From Protopterus annectens (lineage: Eukaryota; Chordata; Ceratodontiformes; Protopteridae), in the NCBI RefSeq assembly GCF_019279795.1, contig NC_056745.1, forward strand, positions 503,283,694-503,347,693: DNA of 64,000 nucleotides, given 5' to 3'. Each line of letters starts with the position of its first letter. Within the stretch, counting starts at the first letter, position 1. The notes under the pieces were generated by a model. That model worked only from the letters and a program-made list of their open reading frames with translations. It searched no databases and had not been told where the DNA came from. The position numbers and the translations under genes are program-made. Shown in pieces: positions 18,355 to 29,029 of the stretch.

Positions 18355-18730
18355 TGTTGCAACCTCCTCCTCTTGTTGTATGACCTGTCCTCGCTTCTCA
18401 ATCGATTCCAGCCTCCTTTTTTCTTGACCGGAGCTGGCAACTTGTCCAAAAAATTTTGGTACCCCTGTGTGTGTTTCGGTCTGGCTCCAGTCCCATTATC
18501 TCCCGTAACGCGGACTGACCCCATAGGTACAGCCTCTGTATCTACAGAAGCTGTGATGGTGGTAATAGGTGTATCCACATCCCCCTCTGTAACAGCTCTC
18601 TTGGCAGGTATGGATACAGCAGACCGGCCTGCAGTTGTATATGTTGTACAATCCAGACCATCTGCTAACCCCTTATTGCTGGATGTAGTATCAGTTCCAT
18701 CCATGGAAGCAACTGCAGATTGTTCACCAA
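18351..18730 (-). CDS. PLE-3 ORF1, C-terminal part
   Basis: Minus-strand frame ending in …PAPVKKKGGWNRLRSEDRS then YNKRRRLQH and a stop (18351). Upstream is Thr/Ser/Ala-rich low complexity (TTYTTAGRSAVSIPAKRA and similar). The basic, Arg/Lys/Asn-rich end parallels the ends of PLE-1 ORF1 and of the PLE-2 ORF1 remnant. ORF2 lies in the -1 frame and is open through the overlap, from about the AAGAAAAAAGG run (18416-18426 on the opposite strand) to this stop. The A6 run is not a perfect X XXY YYZ heptamer in this phase. Its 5' part is lost at the inverted junction. Confidence 0.6.
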
Positions 18731-18828
18731 CCTGCAACCATATAGACAAAAGTAGTGTCTTTATACATCCAGTCACAGGAAGGACATTCAATCTGAAAGG
18801 GAGAGCCACCTGCAGAACACTAATGTGT
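18731..18828 (+). mobile_element. inverted 98-bp fragment of PLE-3
   Basis: This is the reverse complement of about 16408-16503. On + it encodes CNHIDKSSVFIHPVTGRTFN and LKGRATCRT, the PLE linker between RT and nuclease. It sits head to head with the antisense copy. It stops abruptly at about 18828, so the rest of a second arm was lost or never made. Confidence 0.8.
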
Positions 18829-18869
18829 AATATTTAGGGTCTGTTTCATGAAATAGAGTCAGTATAAGA

Positions 18870-18872
18870 TTG

Positions 18873-18954
<82 letters not shown>

Positions 18955-18962
18955 TGTGTGTG
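18870..18962. repeat. (TG)n microsatellite, about 46 units
   Basis: Nearly pure TG dinucleotide tract with one C variant near each end. Confidence 0.97.
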
Positions 18963-20489
18963 CTTAAAATAAAACAGCTTAACCTTTTTGTCACAGATTA
19001 ATTGCTTTGCAGCCATATGGGCATTGTAAACTGGAGTTATGTAGCCTCCACAATAGCCTTATCACCAGAAGGTGTGAGTCTGCTTGTAGCTGCAAGGTAA
19101 ATACAAAGAAACTATACCCTTTACACAGCAGTTATTTTATATTTTTAGACAAAATAGCTAGGAAACAGGAAAAATGAGCTATGAAGAATATGTTGAAATA
19201 TTAGTGGTATAACTGGTTAAAAAGTGAAAACCAAAGGGACTCCCACATGCTTGTCTGACCAAAGATGAGTTGACAGCCACCTTGTACGTAGATGACTTTC
19301 AGTCATTTAAACCTGGAAACAGCCTAACAATGGCAGGTGGTGTATGAGTCCACCAATCTGTTGCCATAACTGGAACTGCAGAACCTGGATCTTGAGATGA
19401 AATATCTATACATGGAAGCAGATACAAAAACGAAACAGCTTGAAGTGTAAAAGGAATGAGATCATACAGAGGTGGACACTGCAGAAAAGAGAAACAGCGT
19501 CTGTATAAGAAGCATATGTTCATCCTTTCCCAAGCACACATGAGTTACAGAGGTGAAAATTCAGCCCTGGATCAAAGGTGAGTACTAAATTGCTTCCTTA
19601 GAATAAAGAAGAGGATTACAACGATGGTTTTATGTGGGCATATATGTATAATCAGCACTACATAGACCAGGGTAGTTGGTTTTGGTCATGGGCAGCGTTG
19701 CGCATTGTATTATATAGTTAAATGATGTTGATTGCTTATATTATATAAAATAAATCATGCTTTCTGTACACATTTTAAACTTACTCATGAAGCTTATAGC
19801 AAAGTGTTTAGAGAACTGTGAGAAAAAGCAGAAGAGAGTGTCAGCAATTTTTCTAGAACAGAACTAAGCACTTATTTAAATAGGTAGCTGAGTGAATGTC
19901 AAACACTGCTTTTGAAATATTGGGATACTTTACGGTAAGTGAACAAGTACTCAATATTGTGATTGATGATATGAGAATCTAATTCACAGACAATGAATGT
20001 ACTTTTTCTAAGGAGATGGAAAGAAAGCTAATTAGCAGAGCACAAATGCACATGATGGAGGTATCTAGTAATACACATCAATGTAAGGGAAGCCATGGGG
20101 TAGTCTAAACAATTACAGCATGTTTACATGCAAAGAAGAAAGGCCTAGGATCCAGTAAATGTCAAGGTCTTGCGATTAAATATTTCCAATACATCCAAGT
20201 TGGGAAAGTATGGTACAAAAATATCCACAAGACGTGGAACAAAAACCACATCAGGTAGCACCACCAGTAGCTATGGGTTGTCTCGAGGCTATATCTGTAC
20301 CAAATTGTCACAATGGCTTTGACACTGTCCTCGTGGAAGGAAAAGAAGTTATTGCTAAGAGAAATACTACATCAGCTATAATTACTGTGAAGGATGCAGT
20401 TGTTAGACAGGAGTATTACTTGCCTGGACAGTCCACTCTGGTTACTGCCATAGTATTAGATGTAGGCACTAACCCACCACATTAGATAA
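18963..20489. other. intergenic stretch without recognised gene
   Basis: No repeat or known domain is visible. A 91-codon open frame on + at 20210-20485 ends just before the CR1 fragment. It contains no motif I know (…GFDTVLVEGKEVIAKRN, PGQSTLVTAIVLDVG…). It could be a decayed retroelement or chance, and I do not call it a gene. Confidence 0.35.
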
Positions 20490-21181
20490 ATGCAATAAAG
20501 GTAGCAGTGTCTTCATATTCTTAAAAAAGAAATTCACCTCCAGAGTCATTAGACAGGATAATAACCAGAAACTCCTCCATGTCCAACTTACTATTAACAC
20601 AACCCCTTACCATATTATAGCTAGCTATAGGAACCCCCTAAGTCTCCCTCAGCCTATTCCTTCCACCTAACCAGTATGCACTCCCAGTGCATTAAGCTAA
20701 ACATTGTCCTTATATAACAATTAAACTACTTGTCCATTTATTAGGAAACTTGTACATCCACAAACACGTAAACCCTGCAATTTCTGAACAGTCCAACCAG
20801 GTGCAGTAAAATCTTGGATTTGGTCCTTACCAATATGATGCAGCTTTGCCCCACCACCATTTGTAACTTCCACTCTGGTCATATTGAACCACAAATTATT
20901 AATTTACCTTAAGACTGAAGCCAGAAGCATCTCCCAATACCACGGCATTCAGGGATTAAATCAAGGCTAATCTACTAAAACTGAGTTATTATCTGGCTAA
21001 ATTTAAAACCTCCTTCCACTTTGTTGACCTCACTGCTTATATGTAATTCTTTACCACCAAATTCTATGCACACATAAATATTTGCATAGACGTATCTGTT
21101 CCCCTCAAAAGTAAATACAATGCCAAATTTTAAAAATAACCCCCTGTAGTTTAACCCTAATATAAACATGCTCATTAATAA
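20490..21181 (+). pseudogene. CR1 copy b1, endonuclease fragment
   Basis: A degenerate CR1 endonuclease: HVQLTINTTPYHIIASYRNP aligns with the IIQVQLTLGKTAIQIVTCYR region of copy a. It is followed by a remnant of ILDLVLTNMMQLCP and, after many stops, SKANLLKTELLS…INICIDVSVPLKS…WFNPNINMLINKR. It ends where the next copy starts again some 270 bases earlier in CR1 coordinates. It is heavily mutated. Confidence 0.7.
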
Positions 21182-23550
21182 AAGAGGGAAGCTGCACAGC
21201 CCCTACTGTAATGTCTTCACTGGTAAGGTCAGACCACAAAATGGTCTCCTTTGAAGTAAAAATAAAACCTGGACCCCCAGGTAAACCTGCAATATTCAGG
21301 AACTATTCTAAGGCTAACCTCCTGCTATTAAGTTAGAACTTGGCAAAATTTCAAGCCCCCATAAGCCCTGAGAAAAATTCTGCCTATGCAGAACTGTTCA
21401 CAGATACCCTGTACAAGCATGTTAATATCTGCATAGAGGCAACTGTACCCACCAGGAAGAAGTACACAACTAATGCAAAAAACAAGCCACCCTGGTGGAA
21501 TCACAAAATCAATTGGCTGTATAACAGGAGGAAGAAAATTATGACAAAAATTAGGAGGTGCAGCACCCAGCAGGATAAAAGCATTCTCAAACTAAACAAA
21601 CAACTCAGAGGACAAATAAAGCTCACCAAAGCCAAATTTGAGGTAAGTTTGGACTCCCAGACCAAGGACAATCACAAAGCATTTTTTAGCTATGTCTGCA
21701 ACCTCAAAGGCAATACACAATTGTGTACAGAGCTCATTATAAATGGAGCCACCTTTACTGAGCCAGAAGATATAGCAAACCTCCTGGGTCATAAATTCAG
21801 CTCCAATCATACCCCCCCCTCAACCTTCCATCAGGAAATATCATTAAATATAACTCCCCCCTACTATCACTAGGGAACAAGTCCTTAATTCTCTCTCTAA
21901 GACCAAGAACACTGCATCAATGGTCCCAGACAATATCCCAGGATGCCTTCTAAATAGCATTGGATATGACCTATCAGGGCCTCTGGAATTACTATTTAAC
22001 TGTAGCCTCCAAACAGGCTTTGTGCCTCATGAATGGAGAAAGGCAACAGTCATCCCTCTGCACAAAGGTGGGCCATCTACAAACCCTGGAAACTACAGAT
22101 CCATAAGTCTCACTAGTCTTATATGTAAAGCCATGAAAATAATTGTCATGGAAATTATCAACAGAGACATAGTAAACCTCCAGACACTAGACCCAACCCA
22201 GTTTGGTTTCGTCAAGGGAAGATCATGCCAACTCAACCTGGTGGACTTCTTTGAGAAGGTCACCAAAGCAATGGATGAGGGAAAAATTGCTCACACTGCC
22301 TACCTTGACCTGGCCAAGGCATTTGACACAATACCCCACTCAGGCATTGTTGAGAAACTCAAGAGGTTGGGTACAAACCCATATGTCACCCAGTGGATAG
22401 CCAACTGGCTCACAGACAGGACCCAGGAAGTTAAAATTGGAGAGTCCACCAATACAAAGAGGCCAGTCACAAGCTGAGTCCCTCAGGGATCAGTCCTTGG
22501 ACTACCCCTTTTTGGCATTTACTTTTCAGAAGTCAAGGCCAATGTCAGTGGTCTCTGGCTGACTACATTTGCAGATGATTGCAAATTAAGAGCTGTCATT
22601 GAATCTCACACTGACACAAATGTTCTCCAAGAGGGGCTGACACAGACAAACAACTGGTGTCAAAGCCATGGACTAAAATTAAATGCCAAGAAATGCAAAA
22701 TAGTATCCTTTGGGAAGTTAGCCATCCCTGGTAACTATCATATTGCCAACACACCCCTTAGAGTTGGCCCAGTAGTCAGGTACTTAGGGACACACACACA
22801 CAGATAGTAATCTAGCCTTTGATCATTGTGTGCCAACAGTGGTGAGGAAATCATTCTATGTTGCATAACTTATAAACAAAGGTATGGCATCTAAGTCCAA
22901 GGAAGTCATTGTGCCACTGTATTTGGCATTCATCAGACCTATCATTGAGCACAATGTCCCCCCTTTGGTATGCACCTAACCAGGCATATCCAATTGGAAT
23001 GTCCACAGAGGTTCCTCACAAAAGAATACATGGAATAAGTAAAATGTCCAGTGTAGACTGCCTCAAGGCCCTATCTCTGTATTCTATCTCCTACAGGCTT
23101 TTGAGGGGAGATCTATGCCTGGCATACAGGGCATTGTCAGACCCCACTCTGATGGACCTCTTGCATCTCCACAAAACAAACATCAGAATTACCCATTCTA
23201 AAGACTTAAACATGGCCTGTGATATTAATAAGATCTGCTGGAGAGATAAGTATGTATCCCTGAGACTACCCCGTCTATGGAACAGGCTCCCCATCCATGT
23301 AAAGCAGAGGTCCTCCCTAACCCAATTCAAGTGCAACTTGGACAGTTGGATGGGAAACTGGAAATTTATCCCTGGTTTGGCATCTATGTCTCTAATGGAC
23401 ACAGGTAACCTGTAAATGATTCATCTCCCAGGCCAATGCTTACACATATCAAGGATATCAGAACTTGTCAGAGATTTCAGGATGCATGGCTAGGCTTAAA
23501 AAAGCCCTCATGGTTGCTAGCCTTGTAAACACCCATGAACCTATAAAAAT
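21182..23550 (+). mobile_element. CR1 copy b2, 5' truncated
   Basis: It starts in the endonuclease end (TVMSSLVRSDHKM), continues through PPWWNHKINWLYNRRKK, the linker, and an RT with QFGFVKGRSCQLNL and motif A LDLAKAFDTIPHSG. Motif B starts TS*VPQGSVLG, with GGA mutated to TGA at about 22476. Motif C FADDCKL is intact. A CACACACA expansion near 22790 and further indels follow. The C-terminal block is open at 22909-23415 (CWRDKYVSLRLPRLWNRLP). The end carries CCATGAACCTATAA near 23530-23545, a remnant of the CR1 octamer tail. It is non-functional. Confidence 0.82.
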
Positions 23551-24335
23551 AAACACATCACATGCAAAAATATGTTTAACTCTAAAGATGGTAGTAACCC
23601 TCTTGCTAAACTTGACAAGGAAATCTGGACCCTGATCAAATCAACCAAATACAGCTTTGAGGTAGAAATAGCCACTCAGGCAAAGGGTAACTACAAATCT
23701 GTTTTTAACTATGTTAGAAATCTCAGACGAAATGCTCAGTACTGCCCAAAGATAATTTTAAAGGATATACTTGGACCCAAAGGATATAGCAGATAAATTT
23801 AATTCAAACTTCACCCCTTCTATATTCCCAGATCTCATACTTGCATCTACACCCCTCCCCAAATCTCCGAAGAGCAAGTCCTCAAGGTATTATCCAAGCC
23901 CAACAGCACTACTTTAATGGGGAACATATAACATAAAATGCTGCCTATCTGTCAGTCTAAAACATGGTTATTCAATATCAGCCTCCAAACAGCCTCTATG
24001 ACAGATGAATGGAGACAGGAATAGAAATCTCCTTTACATGAAAGTGAAGCATCAATGTACCTGGGTAATTATAGACCATCAGCCTAACTAGCCTCATCAG
24101 TAAGGCTATGGAAAAGATCATTATGGAATTAATAAACAAGGACACAGGTAACCTGCAGACTCTTGACCCAAACCAGTCTGGATTCATCAAGGGCAGATCC
24201 TGTCTATTTAACCTGGTTAAGTACTTTGAAGGTTACTGAATCATTGAATGAGGCAAATCAGTACACACCACATATCTAGACCTCACAAAGGTATTCAAAG
24301 CCATCATACACTCAGGTATCACTTTGCTACTCCAT
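23551..24335 (+). pseudogene. CR1 copy c, linker to RT motif A fragment
   Basis: This CR1 piece runs from the basic linker (LIKSTKYSFEVEIATQAKGN, KSVFNYVRNLRRNAQ) to the RT start (MEKIIMELINKDTGNLQTLD) and LDLTKVFKAIIHSG, a mutated motif A. Many stops are present. It ends near 24335 without the 3' octamer repeat. Confidence 0.72.
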
Positions 24336-26026
24336 GACTCAAGTAAATCCAAATTCTTCTATCTGCTTCCTTCTATAGCAAGTGTACTGAGCACATAGTT
24401 GCCCTAAAGACTCCTGCTGCAAAAGTATTACATAAATCTTACAACGAAAGGAATTTCCACTGCTGAATTTCAATCACATTTCTAAAAGCAGTAAAAGGTT
24501 AATATCTTCAGTTATACTAATATAAGGCATTACCATGTATCAGATGAAACTGATGAAATATCTTTAGAGCTGTAGATACTTTTTCCCTAATTTTAACTGT
24601 TGCCCCCGACCTTATACTGCTTTTGTTAGAGATAATTTAACACTTTAGCATATTCAGCTTTCACTTAAAGCTTCCATGGTGAAAGCAATTCCCTCAGCCA
24701 CTAACTTCTGTTGATATTATTCCAACCTGAAACAAAACAGTACTGTAGAAGCGACTGACCTCCCACTAAGAGAACATATTGTTAGAACAGCAGCCTTCTG
24801 GAAAACGTAGCAGGCCACAGGTAAATGCTGCCCCATAAAATAAAATGTCGGGACTCACCTCAAGCAGTCAGAGTAAACAGGACAAGTTTGTATGTCCTTT
24901 ACACATTGTATCTCATTGATGATTTTTGGAGGAAAACATCCGAGGGGGAGCAATTGTATTCATTTTAATTAACCGATTGCTCTTTCCCTTGGCTCTGTTG
25001 GTCTCCAGCTAGTACAGCACTTGTGGCTCTAATTTTAAAATCACTTTGTCACTCCCTGACCCAAGTGACTCTAAAACTTCACAGATTGTTTCTGGGACAG
25101 AGTCCTAGGGGGAGGCCCATGCTCCATTCATCCTCCCTACTCTTGGTCTCATTACCTTTCATACAGAACAAAACAAGCCATCATATCCATTATCAAACTG
25201 CACTCAAAAAATATACTACACAACTGTAAAATCCCTAAATGTGTGGAGGGAGGATAGTCACCTCTACCCTGTACCTCCAAGGCAAAACTTAAATGCAAAA
25301 AACACCAACATAAGCAACATGACAACTCAGTCAACTTTCCTCCCTTAGTCAAAAACAAGCTTCCTCCCCCTGGATCCTGTAATAGAAACATAAAACAATT
25401 CTATACCAAACATCCACACCCTGCCATACCCCACTCACACACAGTGAACCTCATGCCCTACCAAACACCTAAATCTAGTAACATTAAATCTTCTTAGCAT
25501 TTGCAATAAAATCACAGATCTGCATGCCTTATATATCAAACTATACATAGGGTATCCTTATTAGTCAGTGTGATGAGATTGGTTTATTACTTAATAATGC
25601 TCTTGCAGAATGTATTTGAGTGTTTTTCTGGATTTGCTCTTATCTGATGGTGTTGAGAAGGTTCTTGATGAAAGTGCTTATCTCTGTGTTATTTTGGTTT
25701 AATAAAAAGTGTTTTTACCACTCCCAAAGTGTTTTGCGGCCATTTACTACAAGGATTTACTAGAGCTGCTGAAATGTGTGGTTCCAGGAGTGCTGACTTT
25801 GTTTTCCTACAAATAGAATGATCACAGTAATTACTAAGTACAAAAACTCAAGGACCTAAATCACAAAAGCTATGCAGACCAGTGGCAGCTCATGATATCG
25901 GACTGCATGACTGCAGCCCCCCCAGCTGTGAACCACAATGGTGCAGTCCTAGGAATCCTGATCCTCCGTACAAAGTGAATCCGGACTGCTGCCTTTCCAG
26001 TCTGGATTCAGGAAGAAGGAAGCAGA
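24336..26026. other. intergenic; weak trace of another LINE endonuclease
   Basis: This is mostly unrecognised. Around 25470-25560 on + the sequence reads VTLNLLSICNKITDLHALYI, which resembles the N-terminal endonuclease block of CR1/L2-type LINEs (xLNVRSIxNKIxELHxLI), preceded by a Thr/Pro-rich stretch. It breaks off after about 30 codons. Confidence in that trace is low. Confidence 0.35.
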
Positions 26027-26088
26027 CTGCTGATTCCCCGGAAGTCTATGCGGTGCTAACCGCATAGACTGGAAGGGGATCAGACTGC
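26027..26088. repeat. long imperfect hairpin with perfect 12-bp core
   Basis: AGTCTATGCGGT (26043-26054), loop GCTA, then ACCGCATAGACT (26059-26070). The arms extend outward through a small interior loop with TCCCC/GGGGA and CTGAT/ATCAG. The surrounding 200 bases repeat GACTGC and CAGACTGC several times. It may be the centre of a foldback element or a decayed palindromic transposon. No coding is seen. Confidence 0.7.
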
Positions 26089-26182
26089 AAAGTCAGCAGT
26101 CTTGGAACAAGCCAAGAAACTAGACGTGAGCATTCAAAGCCGATAAACCAGAAGTGTGCATTCTGGCGCAAACACAGAAGAG

Positions 26183-26298
26183 GAGAAAGCTTCAGCTAAG
26201 TGACAAGCTGTGGATTTATTTATTGCAGGTGAGAAAGCTTCATCTAAGTGTAAGCTGTTATGGGCAAGTTGTGGATTTATTTATTGCAGGTGAGAAAG
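26183..26298. repeat. short tandem duplication before TG tract
   Basis: GAGAAAGCTTCAGCTAAGTG (26183) recurs at 26231 as GAGAAAGCTTCATCTAAGTG and partly at 26292. Each is separated by GTGGATTTATTTATTGCAGG. The repeat runs into the TG tract. Confidence 0.8.
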
Positions 26299-26302
26299 TG
26301 TG

Positions 26303-26381
<79 letters not shown>

Positions 26382-26390
26382 CTGTGTGTG
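26299..26390. repeat. (TG)n microsatellite
   Basis: About 40 TG units with minor interruptions at both edges. Confidence 0.97.
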
Positions 26391-26504
26391 ACCTGGCCCT
26401 GTACATATCTGGTGGTGAGTAGTGAATACCTCAGGCTTGAGCCCTGTACCGTAGAGTCAGGTAGCAAGAGCCTGAGTTCCCTACCCACCACCATCTGTGA
26501 CAAC

Positions 26505-27041
26505 TCTGCAGACTTTTGGCTCATAGTTTTCTTCTGTTCCTCATAAAATCTGTGGTTTCTGTTTCTGGAATGGATGTAATTCAGTAAATAGTTGTTGATG
26601 GTGTAGTGGTGCAATGGTAACATTGTTGCCTCACAGCTAGTGGTTCTCTGGTTTGATTCTTGCCTGGGGTGCCTTCTGTGTGGAGTCTGCATGTCCTCCC
26701 TGTGTTTGTATGGGTTTGCTCTGGTGTCCTCCCATGTTATAAAGATGTGTATGGTGTGTTTCTCCCTGAGCCTCTGCTGAAAATTGCCTTTTGTTCCAAG
26801 TCAGACGTTCCTGGTTAACAAATGTTAAATAATTGACAGACATTTGAATTTCAGACTTCATATTCTTCCGAAGGTACATGGTAACACAAAACCTTTTATT
26901 CTACCAATTTTCTAAGTTTATAAGATGAATATTTGAAATGTGTCCCTATTTTTGGGACTGTATACCCCCATTATTGGCTTCGTCCAGGTTTTTTGTGCTA
27001 AGGTTGACAGCTATGGTGAGAACTGAATTCACTGAATATGT
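26505..27041 (+). mobile_element. MITE-A copy 1, interrupted by a SINE
   Basis: The left part (CTCATAAAATCTGTGGTTTC…) and right part (GACAGACATTTGAATTTCAG…GCTAAGGTTGACAGCTATGG) are the two halves of the ~320-bp element best preserved at 58683-59003. The SINE at 26596-26829 lies between them, flanked by TAAATA-like sequence on both sides. Confidence 0.7.
26596..26829 (+). mobile_element. tRNA-derived SINE with LINE family 2 tail
   Basis: Three parts are visible. The tRNA-like head has an A-box-like stretch (GTGCAATGGTAACATTG) and a B box (GGTTTGATTCTTG, 26650-26662). A middle domain (TGTGTGGAGTCTGCATGTCC followed by TCCCTGTGTTTGTATGGG) is a block conserved in many fish SINEs. The 3' tail (GCTGAAAATTGCCTTTTG … CAGACGTTCCTGGTTAACAA) matches the 3' end of LINE family 2, seen antisense at 59.2 kb and sense at 63.35 kb. 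It would be transcribed by Pol III and mobilised by that LINE. Confidence 0.82.
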
Positions 27042-27131
27042 TTGGGGACTGTATTCCCCCATTATTGGCTTTGTTCAGGTGTTTTGTGCTAAGAGGTTGA
27101 CAGCTATGGTGAGAACTGACTTCACTAAATA
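26950..27131 (+). repeat. tandem duplication of the MITE-A right end
   Basis: A unit of about 90 bases (GGGACTGTATACCCCCATTA … GAGAACTGAATTCACT) is repeated immediately with a few changes. The MITE-A terminus and its flank were therefore duplicated together. Confidence 0.8.
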
Positions 27132-27177
27132 GTAGCCATTTAAGTTTCAGTCTTCCTCTCTTTAAGAAAACACCTGA

Positions 27178-27243
27178 TCTGGCATAGTGGTATGTTGCTT
27201 TGACTGTTTTGCACAAGGCCCTGGGTTCAAGACATGCCAGTAA
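27178..27243 (+). mobile_element. tRNA-like SINE head
   Basis: TGGCATAGTGG (27181-27191) is an A-box match and GGGTTCAAGACATG (27226-27239) a B-box match at tRNA spacing. No complete cloverleaf is evident, and it runs directly into MITE-A sequence. Confidence 0.55.
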
Positions 27244-27403
27244 AATGTATGGTAGCAACACAGTATTGTATTCTAGCAAATTTCCAAGATTATACAAGCA
27301 ATGTTTAAAATATGTTCCTGTTTTCTGGGCTTTTGTCCCCCCCCCCCCAATAAATTTTGGCTTTTTCCAGATCTCTTGTGCTGCAAAGTTGAGAAATACA
27401 GCT
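27244..27403 (+). mobile_element. MITE-A copy 2, 3' half
   Basis: TTCTAGCAAATTTCCAAGAT … TTTTCTGGGCTTTTGTCCCC … TTTTTCCAGATCTCTTGTGC … GTTGAGAAATAC follows the order of the MITE-A consensus. A C12 run lies at 27338-27349. Confidence 0.65.
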
Positions 27404-27496
27404 GAGTGTCTAGTACATTTTACAAGGAGCTGAGGGCTGCAGGGAAGAGAAGTTTAGTGCTACTTATGCTGAGATGGCTTGCATTGTTAATAGTAC

Positions 27497-27565
27497 AGCA
27501 GGTAGTGTACTTGCTTTTGATGCAGAAGGCTGTGGGTTCTACTCCAACGGTATGTAGATGCATTG
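27497..27565 (+). mobile_element. tRNA-like SINE head
   Basis: GCAGGTAGTGTACTTGC followed by GAAGGCTGTGGGTTCTACTC, the latter containing a B-box match (GGTTCTACTCC). Low certainty. No polyA or LINE tail was found. Confidence 0.45.
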
Positions 27566-28482
27566 CTGATAATGTACTTTGTTGTAAAGGGGGTGGATGC
27601 TGCAGTCCTTTTTGGTGAAGATACCTAGTAATTCTGAACCTGTTATCAGTTTACCATCCATCCCCTATTGCAATATTACTAGCTTATCTTTTTTTTAATT
27701 TAACATAGGCAATTTATTCCTCAAGGGCAACAGGTACTTTATTTGTAGACGAAACAATGAAATATAAAGTTGTTTGCTAGCAGCAACCTCTTCATTAGTT
27801 ACAAATCTCTTTGTGGAATTATATAGATGACTTTGACTTCTTCAGAGATTGTGCATATTTACTGATACTGGTGGACTGTAGAAGTTTGAGTAGACTTTTA
27901 TGATGGAAATGTTCTGAATTGGGCAGTTTTGTCATTATTGGTGCATGCATTTTGTTTCATTGTTTACTGGAAAAATGTTCAAAACAATAAATTAAAATGC
28001 CCTCTAACAGCTGTACTGTATTATATAAGGAATATTATTTAATACAGTCAGGAAGTTGTACCAAGGAACACATGTATGTTTCCTGTGCAAGGGGCCTATG
28101 ATTTGAAAACAGCCCAAAGTTAATCTTTATCTGCCACTGGTAAAATATATTTTCTTTGAATGTGGGTTTCAATGCTATTTCAATGAATGTGAGTTTCAAG
28201 GGCAGAGAAGTTTTAATACTAAGTATTTTCATTGTGAAACTACATTGCTTTGTTTAGCAGATGTCTATTAGTGTTTGTGCTGTAAAATGCAAAATAAAGC
28301 TTTCAAATAAAATCCAAATCATCACAGAAGTAAAGCAGTGTGCATATTACAGTGTTTATGGTAAATAGGGCAAAATAGCCAAGTAATGGGACACTGGAAT
28401 GGCTGCAGGGGGGGAGGCTCCATTTCACCACGAGTTTGTGAGGGGGAAGGGCGGCAAACTCAAAGACAGCCCCGGCTGAACT
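27566..28482. other. intergenic, nothing recognised
   Basis: AT-rich sequence without open frames, tRNA-like boxes or visible repeats. Confidence 0.4.
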
Positions 28483-28771
28483 ATAACTCTCAACTGTCCA
28501 GATTTTTGCAGAATGAATACATTTTTGCTTCTTATTTTTGGTTTATCCCTCATAAAATTTCTGGTTTTCTAGCAAATCATTTAGGAATGACGTCACTAAA
28601 CAAATAATGACACAGCCTTCATAGCCTTCAGAAAAATGCATGCTAAAGCAAGACCTGTTATTCTATCAACTGTCTAAGTTCATACAAAAGGAATTTTTAG
28701 TACTGTTTGTATGTTCCCCCAATATATTTGGCCTTGTCCAGATTTCCTGCATTAACAGGTTGAGAGGTACG
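28483..28771 (+). mobile_element. MITE-A copy 3
   Basis: Nearly complete: it starts ATAACTCTCAACTGTCCAGA and ends ACAGGTTGAGAGGTACG, with the internal landmarks CTCATAAAATTTCTGG, CTTCAGAAAAATGCATG and GGCCTTGTCCAGATTTCC. The ends are inverted repeats of one another. Confidence 0.78.
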
Positions 28772-29029
28772 TGCAAATAAATCGCTTTATAGAATTAGGA
28801 ATATCCAAACCTCTCAATTGTCCCTGATTTTGGCTCAAAATGTTGCTCTCCCCCTAATAATCCCTCCGCAAAATGGCAATTTTGGAAGAAAATGGAGAGT
28901 TTACAATTATAAGCAACTGTAATGATCAGAGTTATAGATTACATTTATTTCAGAAATACATGTAGATTATTTTATTTTGTCAGCTGCTCAAGTTAACAGT
29001 GCTAATATTAAAAAAAGTGTCCCTTCTTT
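28772..29029. other. gap with a MITE-A-like left end
   Basis: AACCTCTCAATTGTCCCTGA at about 28808 looks like the start of a related element that quickly diverges. Nothing else is recognised. Confidence 0.35.

Larger units (their letters stand above)
15950..18730 (-). mobile_element. PLE-3 (antisense Penelope-like element)
   Basis: A third PLE family, clearly different from PLE-1 and PLE-2 in protein sequence. In its own sense it has the end of ORF1, the RT, a Cys linker, a GIY-YIG nuclease, and a hammerhead core close to the 3' end. Its 5' end meets a 98-bp inverted fragment of the same family at 18731, so the insertion has the same head-to-head form as PLE-1 and PLE-2, though with a tiny second arm. 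Several frameshifts show that it is older than PLE-1. The lower coordinate is approximate. Confidence 0.85.

Noticed and set aside
20210..20485. 91-codon open frame as a host gene
   Set aside because: There is no recognisable domain, no splice context, and it sits directly beside CR1 debris.
27497..27565. Functional tRNA gene (also 27178-27243 and 43328-43395)
   Set aside because: B-box-like motifs are present but no complete cloverleaf with paired acceptor stem could be drawn, so these are SINE heads.
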